A stretch of DNA of 17,936 nt, from assembly GCA_040881995.1 (NCBI GenBank), contig JBBECD010000173.1, forward strand, positions 1 to 17,936, read 5' to 3'. This DNA is from JAQCEJ01 sp040881995 (lineage in GTDB: Bacteria > Planctomycetota > Planctomycetia > Planctomycetales > Planctomycetaceae). Under the pieces are notes generated by a model. It was not told where the DNA came from. It saw nothing but the letters and a program-made list of their open reading frames with translations, and ran no database searches. The stretch's first letter is position 1, and each line of letters begins with the position of its first letter. The translations under genes were made by a program, and so were the position numbers. Shown one piece after another: positions 9,226 to 15,518 of this stretch.

Positions 9226-10770
9226 ATGAAGATTCTTTTAGTGAGCCATAACGAAAACACCGGCGATCGGCGGAAGATGGAATTAACAAATGCCGGTCAT
9301 GATGTACGCCTCACCCGCAATGGAATAGAAGCTTGGAGAATCTTTTCCCACGGCTCGTTCCAGATCGTGATCTCCGATTTCAACTTGCCAGGATTGCACG
9401 GCTTGGGCCTGTGCCGGCGCATTCGACGGGCCGGCCGATCGCATTACGTTCATGTCATTCTCATCGCTGCGGGCGATCGCGAAACGATTGTGGTAAAAGG
9501 CCTATCGGCCGGAGCGAACGACGTTCTTCTCGAGCCGTTCGATTCGGATGAACTTCATCTGCGCATCCGCGCGGTGGCGAGAATTCCGACGGCCGACAAA
9601 TTGACGGAGACGAACCGAAGGCTGCGAAAACTGCAGTCGCTGATTCGCAAAAAGAATTCGAGATTGCAGCGGTTGTTCGAGACGGCGCAGACGCTTGTGG
9701 ACAATGTCTCTCACGATTTCCGCACTCCGTTGACCGTCATTAAAGAATATGCATCGCTCATTTCCGAGGGGGCGGCGGGCGGCGTGACGTCGGAACAACA
9801 ACAGTTCCTGCGCGTTATCGAAGACCGCGCCGACGATCTGAACACGATGGTCGACGACATGCTCGACGGCAGCAGGCTCGACGCCGGCATGATTTCGGTC
9901 GCGCGCCGAAACTGTCAGGTCGCCGATCTGATCGAACACGCGCGCCCCGTCCTCGAGCGGAAAGCGGACGCGAAAGACGTCGAGCTTCAATTCGCGATTT
10001 GCGAACCATTGCCGAACGTTTACGTGGATGAAGAAAAAATCGGCCGCGTGCTCACCAACCTCGTGGTGAACGCCATCAAATTTTGCGGCGAGCCGGGCCG
10101 GGTGAGAGTTCTGGCCGAGCAGGATTTGGACGGCGGAGTCAGGATCAGCGTCACCGACAACGGACCCGGCATAGAAGCCGATCACCAGACGGAAATATTT
10201 GAGCGGTTCCGGCAAATCGGCAACAAGGTCCGTGAGAGCGCCAAAGGTTTCGGCCTGGGATTGAGCATCGCCCGCGAGTTGGTGGATCTCAATCTTGGTG
10301 AATTGGAACTCGTCAGCGCACCGGGAAGCGGAACCACTTTCTCTTTCACAATGCCCCCCGCGCAGCCGATCGATGTCTTGCGGCGGTATCTCGATCGCAT
10401 CAGCCAGCCCGAAATTGGCAGTAAAACGGTTACGTTGATCGTTGCCACCGATCGGAACGTCGACAATTCGAGCGGAGGCGACATCGGCGACTTCTTATCG
10501 CACCAGCTCTACCGCAACGATCTGCTTTTCAGGACCGGGGATTATCGCTGGTTGATTCTGTCGCCGGTTCCCAAGCTCGAACTCCACAAAATGCTTGCAC
10601 GGCTGGAACGCGTCATCATCGACGCGAACTCAAACCGCGCCGATGAGTTGCTTCCGGATCTCGCTTTCGAACATGTCGGGACGTGGTCGATCAACGACTG
10701 CCGAGATGAGATCGGCCGCCATTTGTCGAAACACCTGGTTCAAAATAAGGAATGTTACTCCTTCTCCTGA
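9226..10770 (+). CDS. Histidine kinase with degenerate N-terminal receiver and possible degenerate GGDEF tail
   Basis: 514 aa, no membrane segment. Residues 1-118 have a receiver fold (MKILLVSHNEN, VISDFNLPGLHG, VLLEPFDSDEL). D51 is kept, but the acidic pair is replaced by S7/H8 and the conserved Lys by E103, so phosphorylation is unlikely. A coiled coil about 122-155 leads to HisKA with H163 (NVSHDFRTPLTVI) and HATPase_c with N278/N282, D311-N-G-P-G and GFGLGLS (341-347), all intact. Residues about 390-514 are an extra region in which TLIVATDRN, LYRNDLLFRTGDYRWLILSP and the following amphipathic helix resemble a GGDEF domain, with TGDYR (437-441) where GGDEF should be. That reading is inference. 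The kinase probably phosphorylates one of the stand-alone receivers just upstream. Its start has only a weak ribosome site. Confidence 0.88.
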   Translation: MKILLVSHNENTGDRRKMELTNAGHDVRLTRNGIEAWRIFSHGSFQIVISDFNLPGLHGLGLCRRIRRAGRSHYVHVILIAAGDRETIVVKGLSAGANDVLLEPFDSDELHLRIRAVARIPTADKLTETNRRLRKLQSLIRKKNSRLQRLFETAQTLVDNVSHDFRTPLTVIKEYASLISEGAAGGVTSEQQQFLRVIEDRADDLNTMVDDMLDGSRLDAGMISVARRNCQVADLIEHARPVLERKADAKDVELQFAICEPLPNVYVDEEKIGRVLTNLVVNAIKFCGEPGRVRVLAEQDLDGGVRISVTDNGPGIEADHQTEIFERFRQIGNKVRESAKGFGLGLSIARELVDLNLGELELVSAPGSGTTFSFTMPPAQPIDVLRRYLDRISQPEIGSKTVTLIVATDRNVDNSSGGDIGDFLSHQLYRNDLLFRTGDYRWLILSPVPKLELHKMLARLERVIIDANSNRADELLPDLAFEHVGTWSINDCRDEIGRHLSKHLVQNKECYSFS

Positions 10771-10801
10771 GTCACCGTCTTTTAATGTGAGCGTCATACT
10801 C

Positions 10802-11350
10802 ATGCCAACACTACAAGCAAGACCGGCACTTTTTGAGAAAACGCCGTCGCTGCCGAGCGCATCGTGCCATTCGCTTCTGGTCATGCAACTGGACGACCGG
10901 CGCTATGGGATAAATGTAGCCGACATCGAACAAATCGTCGCCATGGCCGAATTATATTCGTTTCCCGGGATTCCCAAACTCCTGAACGGCTTTTTAAACC
11001 TGCGGGGCGTTGCCATTCCCGTCATTCGGCTTCACCGTCTCTTCGGCGTGCCGGCCGCCCCCATTGGATTGTGGACGCCTCTGATCATCTTGCGGTGCCG
11101 GGATCTCCGGTTGGCTTTACAGGTCGATAAGGTTCATCGGATTTTGAATGTGTCGAGGCACGAGATCGCCCCGGTGCCGTCCGGCCACGTCGTAAACGAC
11201 TGCGTCGAGGGCATCGTACGAACGGCGGAAGAATCCGTACTGGTCGTTTCGGCGAGCCGGCTGTTGCTGCAACAAGAAAACCAGGCTCTCGCCGAACAAC
11301 AGCAATTGGCTCAAGAGCGTTTTCGCGAGTTCGAAGGACAGGAATCATGA
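10802..11350 (+). CDS. cheW: Chemotaxis adaptor CheW (first copy)
   Basis: 182 aa. A CheW fold spans about 20-160: LLVMQLDDRRYGINVADIEQIVAM, FLNLRGVAIPVIRLHRLFG, LIILRCRDLRLALQVDKVHRILNV and GIVRTAEESVLVVSASRLL. It should couple the chemoreceptor to CheA. The C-terminus extends as a Gln/Glu-rich helix (QQENQALAEQQQLAQERFREF) beyond the usual end. The frame stays open upstream into the kinase gene, but ATG 10802, 31 nt after that gene's stop, is the first start that gives a normal CheW N-terminus; its ribosome site is poor. Its stop overlaps the CheR start (ATGA), which indicates translational coupling. In Wsp terms this would be the WspB- or WspD-like adaptor. Confidence 0.92.
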   Translation: MPTLQARPALFEKTPSLPSASCHSLLVMQLDDRRYGINVADIEQIVAMAELYSFPGIPKLLNGFLNLRGVAIPVIRLHRLFGVPAAPIGLWTPLIILRCRDLRLALQVDKVHRILNVSRHEIAPVPSGHVVNDCVEGIVRTAEESVLVVSASRLLLQQENQALAEQQQLAQERFREFEGQES

Positions 11351-12765
11351 TCAACGGAGTGATGAAACCTTATTCATTGATCGGGGACGGCTATTTCGAG
11401 CCGCTCAAGGAATACGTGATCGCCGCGACGGGATTGTCGTATTACCGCAACCGCAACGGCGAACTGATCGATCATTTTGAACGTCATGTTGCCAATGTCG
11501 GGCTGACCGATTGCCTGTCGTATCTACAGCTTCTGCAAAGCGGCCCGGCCGGCGACGGCGAACTCGACAGCCTCATTGAAGATTTGACCATCGGAGAGAC
11601 GTTTTTTTTTCGGCACACCGATTTGTTTGCCGCTCTCGAACGGACGATTCTGCCGGACGCGATCGACCGGAACAAACACCACCGCCGGTTGAGAATCTGG
11701 AGCGCGGGCTCATCGATCGGCGCCGAAGCCTATACCATTTCGATTCTCTTGAGGCGGCATTTTGCGGAAGAGTTGCGAGATTGGGAAATCTCCATCGTCG
11801 GTACGGATATCAACCGGTCGTTTCTCTTCCGAGCGGCGCAGGCACAATTCGAAGAATGGACGCTCCGCGGCGTGAGCGAAGACACACGGCGGGCGTGTTT
11901 CACTCAATGCGACAACGTCTGGACGCTCCGACCGGAGTTCAAGTCGGGGGTTTCATTCGCGTATCACAATCTTGCCAGGCATCCGTTCCCTTCCATGCTG
12001 CATAATCTGTTCGCATTTGACGTCATCCTGTTTCGCAACGTGATGATCTACTTCGGTCAAGACGCGCTCACGTCCATTATTGCGAACATGCGACGCTGCC
12101 TGATCGACGGCGGCTGGCTGCTGGTCGGACATTCCGAGCACAATCAGGAACTTTTCCGCGAATTTCGCACGGTCAACTTCGACGGTGCGATCGCCTACCA
12201 GCGAGCCGATGGAGATCCTGGTGCGGTAAGCGGTCCTTCATGCCGACGGCCGATCCTCTCGGCGTTTGCGGAATTCCCTCACCCCGCCGTCTCTCAGCCG
12301 AGCGCCGCTCGACAGCACATTTCCACACGGCGGTTTTCGCTCAAGGAAAGGCCGCAACAGAAAAGTGACGGCGGTATCGATCTCACGGAGATTCGAACGT
12401 TGGCCGACCGCGGCGAAATCGAACAAGCAGATATTCAATGCCGGAAAATCATCAGGACGCAAAAGCTGAACCCTGTCGGTCATCTGTATCACGCTCTGAT
12501 CCTCGAACAACTTGGACAGCACGCATTGAGCGAACATGCGCTGCGTCGGGCGATTTACCTGGATCGCCGCTTCGTTCTTGCTCACTATTACTTGGGAATG
12601 ACGCTGCAGCGAATGGGAAGAAATGCCGAGGCGAAACAATCCTTTCACAATACACGTCAGTTACTCGAGGAACTGGATTCCCGTACCGAAATCGACAACT
12701 CCGACGGCCTGACTGTCGCGGAATTGGATGAATTGACCCAAATGCAACAGGGAGCCCTGAAATGA
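11347..12765 (+). CDS. cheR: Chemoreceptor methyltransferase CheR with TPR tail (WspC-like)
   Basis: 472 aa, ATG 11347 overlapping the CheW stop by 4 nt, with AAGGA eight bases upstream. CheR N-terminal helical domain about 10-85; methyltransferase about 86-285 with IGETFFFRH (82-90), SAM-binding SAGSSIGAEAY (119-129), GTDINRSFL, DVILFRNVMIYF (F229 where E. coli has Cys) and VGHSEHN. A Pro/Ser/Arg-rich linker of about 50 residues leads to TPR-like helices about 345-440 (HLYHALILEQLGQHALSEHALRRAIYLDRRFVLAHYYLGMTLQRMGRNAEAKQSF). It transfers methyl groups from SAM to receptor glutamates. The TPR tail matches the WspC/FrzF type and may regulate methylation through protein contacts. A run of nine T at 11602-11610 encodes the three Phe. 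ATG 11362 is an alternative start. Confidence 0.94.
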   Translation: MINGVMKPYSLIGDGYFEPLKEYVIAATGLSYYRNRNGELIDHFERHVANVGLTDCLSYLQLLQSGPAGDGELDSLIEDLTIGETFFFRHTDLFAALERTILPDAIDRNKHHRRLRIWSAGSSIGAEAYTISILLRRHFAEELRDWEISIVGTDINRSFLFRAAQAQFEEWTLRGVSEDTRRACFTQCDNVWTLRPEFKSGVSFAYHNLARHPFPSMLHNLFAFDVILFRNVMIYFGQDALTSIIANMRRCLIDGGWLLVGHSEHNQELFREFRTVNFDGAIAYQRADGDPGAVSGPSCRRPILSAFAEFPHPAVSQPSAARQHISTRRFSLKERPQQKSDGGIDLTEIRTLADRGEIEQADIQCRKIIRTQKLNPVGHLYHALILEQLGQHALSEHALRRAIYLDRRFVLAHYYLGMTLQRMGRNAEAKQSFHNTRQLLEELDSRTEIDNSDGLTVAELDELTQMQQGALK

Positions 12766-13340
12766 ACCGTGCGATGAAACAACGCATTGTCTGGCAGGCG
12801 GTCAAAGACAAACTTCACGCGGCGCATGCCTCCGTTGATGGAACGTCGGCTGTCGACGATGCCCATTTGCAGGCCGTGCTGCACGATCGGGCGAAATGTC
12901 TGGCGGAAGCCGATGGTTCGACGAGGTCTTTGACAAATGGTTCGCGCGTGCTTGTATTTCAAACCGGCGACGAAACATACGGCATCGAGTTGCAATTCAT
13001 CTCGCAGGTGTTTCCGCGAACGAAGATCACTCCCGTTCCCGGAGCCGCCGAAAGCCTGTCCGGAGTGGCCAATCTGCAGAATCAGGTCCGCTCGATCGTT
13101 TCGCTGCGGCGACTGCTGAATCTCAACGGCAGCGACGAGAACAACAATCGTTACATTCTCCTCTTGCGTCATCACGAACGGCATCTGGGGCTACAGGTCG
13201 AAGACATCGACGGCGTCCAAAACGTGAACCTCGATGATCTGTCGGAGCACGACGATGAATCGGGCGTCGTTCCCTCCGGTTTCATTCGCGGAGTGACTCC
13301 GAACAACGTCATCATCTTGCGTCCGAACAAACTGTTCTAA
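12762..13340 (+). CDS. cheW: Chemotaxis adaptor CheW (second copy) with N-terminal helical extension
   Basis: 192 aa. ATG overlaps the CheR stop (ATGA), and AGGGAG lies seven bases upstream. The first 60 residues are predicted helical and charged (WQAVKDKLHAAHASV, LHDRAKCLAEADG). A CheW domain follows: RVLVFQTGDETYGIELQFISQVFPRTKITPVPG, GVANLQNQVRSIVSLRRLLNL, YILLLRHHERHLGLQVEDIDGV and FIRGVTPNNVIILRPNKLF. An adaptor with such an N-terminal helix and a position after CheR-TPR is typical of Wsp/ACF operons with two unequal CheW proteins. The typical Arg-Gly of the CheW core (LRGxxxPV) is replaced by LQNQVRSIV. It should link the receptor and CheA in the array. Confidence 0.92.
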   Translation: MNRAMKQRIVWQAVKDKLHAAHASVDGTSAVDDAHLQAVLHDRAKCLAEADGSTRSLTNGSRVLVFQTGDETYGIELQFISQVFPRTKITPVPGAAESLSGVANLQNQVRSIVSLRRLLNLNGSDENNNRYILLLRHHERHLGLQVEDIDGVQNVNLDDLSEHDDESGVVPSGFIRGVTPNNVIILRPNKLF

Positions 13341-13360
13341 TTATTTATCGAACATTCTCT

Positions 13361-13376
13361 CGCCCGTCTTCGGGCG
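13361..13376 (+). other. GC-rich stem-loop before the chemoreceptor gene
   Basis: CGCCCG (13361-13366) pairs perfectly with CGGGCG (13371-13376) around TCTT; an alternative register closes a stable UUCG tetraloop. It sits between the second CheW stop and the receptor ribosome site, with no T-run after it, so it is more likely an mRNA processing, stability or translation-tuning element than a terminator. Confidence 0.4.
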
Positions 13377-13400
13377 GTGCATTTATCAGGGGGAAGTGAA

Positions 13401-15425
13401 ATGACGTTTTCGATCGGAAAAAAACTCGGCCTTGGTTTCGGCGCCGTGATCGGCTTGATGGTTGTCAGCACCTCGATTGCCTATTTCAATCTCAGGGACA
13501 TGAATCGTGCCGTGAACGATGTTTTCGACGAAGCAGTCCCGACGGTGCGCACTTGCGACAAGCTGCTTTACAACGTGAATGAATCGGTGACGGCGCTGCG
13601 CGGCTTTGTGCTTCTGGGAGCCTCGCCCGAGTATGCTCAAAACTTCAAAGCCGATCGGGCTGATGCCTGGAAAAATATCGATGCGTCGTTGCTCAAATTG
13701 ACGGACTACGTCCAGACGTGGAATGACCGGAGCGTGCAGGATCATCTCGCCGAATTCAATTCCGTGCTTTACGAGCTGCGCGACATTCAGCAACAAATCG
13801 AAGCGGTGGCGCATACCGCCGATAACGTACCGGCTCACCGGCTGCTGTTCACGGAGATCGTCCAGCACGACGACGAGGCCTACCAGACGCTCGCGGAGTT
13901 AATGGATGAAGAGGCTTCTTTAGACGCCTCGAACGATCGCAAAGCGTTATTCGCCGCACTTTCCGACCTGCGCGCTTCGATCGGACAATACTCGGCGAAT
14001 CTTCGCGCTTATGTGCTCACGGGGGACGACAAGTTCAAACAGTCGTTTGCGCAACAGCGTCAGCTCGGCCAGAATGCTTTCGACCGCGTGTCGTCCGAGG
14101 GCCGATTGTTGACGCCGCAGCAACAGACAAAGTGGCAGAAATTCATCTCGATTCATGATCAAACCGAATCGCTTGCGAAACAAGCGATCGCGTTTCGCGA
14201 AATCGACGAATGGAATAAAGCACAATTCCTTCTCGAAGAAGAATCCGCGCCGCGAGCGCGGCAGCTCACGAACATGCTCACTCAAATCGCCGCCGCGGCC
14301 GACCAGCGACGAGACGAACGCCGGGACACGATGGATGGAGCCGGCAGATCTCTCTCGATGTCATTCCTGGTCGGCACGATTGCGTCGGTCATCGTTGGCG
14401 CGATGATTGCCTCCCTCCTCAGCCGTAAAATCGTCCGCATGTTGCGCGTGCTGACGAAACGAGCCGACGAGATTTCTCAAGGCAACTTATCGAGCAACGA
14501 ACTACTGACCAAATCCAACGACGAATTGGGGCAACTCGCCGAGGGCTTCGACACCATGTTTGGCAGTCTCAAATCGCTCACGGGGCAAATCTTGTCCGTT
14601 ACCGAAAATGTGAATTCCGCCGCTTCGCAGATTTCCTCGTCGGCCAAACAACAGGCCTGCAGCACGAAACAACAAGCTTCGACGATTCAGGAAATCACGA
14701 ATACGATGCGCGAGATCACACAAACGGGAAGTCAAATCGTCGAAAAGGCTAAAGAAGTCGTGGCTGCCGCCGAGAACGCGGCTCAACAGAGCAAATCCGG
14801 CATTGCCGCGGTGCAGAACACCAGCCAGACGATGGAGTCGATACGCGAGCAAGTCGAGGACGTGGCGGAAAACATCGTCGCCCTCAGCGAAAAGACGCAG
14901 GCGGTGGGAGACATCATCTCGACCGTCAACGACATCGCCGAGCAATCCAACCTGCTCGCGTTGAACGCCACGATCGAGGCCGCGGATGCGGGCGAAAACG
15001 GCAATCGGTTTTCGGTGGTCGCCAACGAAATGAAAAACCTGGCCGATCAGGCGAAAAATTGCACCGTTCAAGTCCGCAGCATACTCGGTGAAATTCAGAA
15101 GGGGATTACGTCGGCGGTCATGTTGACCGAAGAAGCGGTCAAACGCGTCGAGTCGGGTAAGCATCAGGCGACCGTCAGCGAAAACGCCATTCGCAGTATG
15201 AACGAGACAACCAGCGAAAGCGTACAGGCCTTTCAACAAATTATCGGGGCTACCAACCAGCAGCAAGTCGGCATCGAACAAGTCGCCAAGGGCATGCAGG
15301 ATATCGATCAGGCGACACAGCAGACGGCGTCGGGAACCGCGCAGCTCGAGCAGGCGGTGATCAGTCTGTCCGCGATGAGCCGCCAACTCAAGTCGGCGGT
15401 TAGCTGTTATAAACTTCAAGCCTGA
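13401..15425 (+). CDS. Methyl-accepting chemotaxis protein with tandem helical sensor modules
   Basis: 674 aa from ATG 13401, preceded by AGGGGGAAG; a GTG eight codons upstream lies before that ribosome site and is rejected. TM1 at about 7-29, extracytoplasmic helical sensor about 30-315, TM2 about 319-341, HAMP about 341-395 (LSRKIVRMLRVLTKRADEISQGNL), then the coiled-coil signalling domain. The sensor appears to hold two similar modules: LRGFVLLGASPEYAQNF around R67 and LRAYVLTGDDKFKQSF around R202. This resembles tandem CHASE3-like or bimodular helical sensors. The hairpin tip reads SNLLALNATIEAADAGENGNRFSVVANEMKNLADQAKN, with D529 where receptors normally have Arg (AARAGE) and NRF where GKGF/GRGF is usual. 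There is no C-terminal NWETF-type tether. It should be the input of the downstream CheA. Confidence 0.94.
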   Translation: MTFSIGKKLGLGFGAVIGLMVVSTSIAYFNLRDMNRAVNDVFDEAVPTVRTCDKLLYNVNESVTALRGFVLLGASPEYAQNFKADRADAWKNIDASLLKLTDYVQTWNDRSVQDHLAEFNSVLYELRDIQQQIEAVAHTADNVPAHRLLFTEIVQHDDEAYQTLAELMDEEASLDASNDRKALFAALSDLRASIGQYSANLRAYVLTGDDKFKQSFAQQRQLGQNAFDRVSSEGRLLTPQQQTKWQKFISIHDQTESLAKQAIAFREIDEWNKAQFLLEEESAPRARQLTNMLTQIAAAADQRRDERRDTMDGAGRSLSMSFLVGTIASVIVGAMIASLLSRKIVRMLRVLTKRADEISQGNLSSNELLTKSNDELGQLAEGFDTMFGSLKSLTGQILSVTENVNSAASQISSSAKQQACSTKQQASTIQEITNTMREITQTGSQIVEKAKEVVAAAENAAQQSKSGIAAVQNTSQTMESIREQVEDVAENIVALSEKTQAVGDIISTVNDIAEQSNLLALNATIEAADAGENGNRFSVVANEMKNLADQAKNCTVQVRSILGEIQKGITSAVMLTEEAVKRVESGKHQATVSENAIRSMNETTSESVQAFQQIIGATNQQQVGIEQVAKGMQDIDQATQQTASGTAQLEQAVISLSAMSRQLKSAVSCYKLQA

Positions 15426-15456
15426 ATCGAGAAGAGAAGCTTGTGATATGTGAAGC

Positions 15457-15478
15457 GACGCGCGACATCGATCGCGTC
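15457..15478 (+). other. Inverted repeat between receptor and cheA
   Basis: GACGCG (15457-15462) is complementary to CGCGTC (15473-15478) with a 10-nt loop; an overlapping CGCGA/TCGCG pairing is also possible. It has no T-run, so it is not a clear terminator. It lies in the 93-nt spacer and may be only a local mRNA structure. Confidence 0.25.
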
Positions 15479-15518
15479 ACAACGGCATATCGAAGGCCCC
15501 GTTCGGAGGAAAGACGAC

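Noticed and set aside
10595..10801. Upstream extension of the first CheW into the kinase gene
   Set aside because: It would overlap about 175 nt of a clearly coding kinase tail; normal CheW sequence begins after ATG 10802.
13377..13400. GTG start for the chemoreceptor
   Set aside because: It lies upstream of the ribosome site AGGGGGAAG, which serves ATG 13401.
14502..15419. Long antisense open frame of 305 codons
   Set aside because: It mirrors the chemoreceptor signalling domain on the opposite strand; it is a composition shadow with no family signal.
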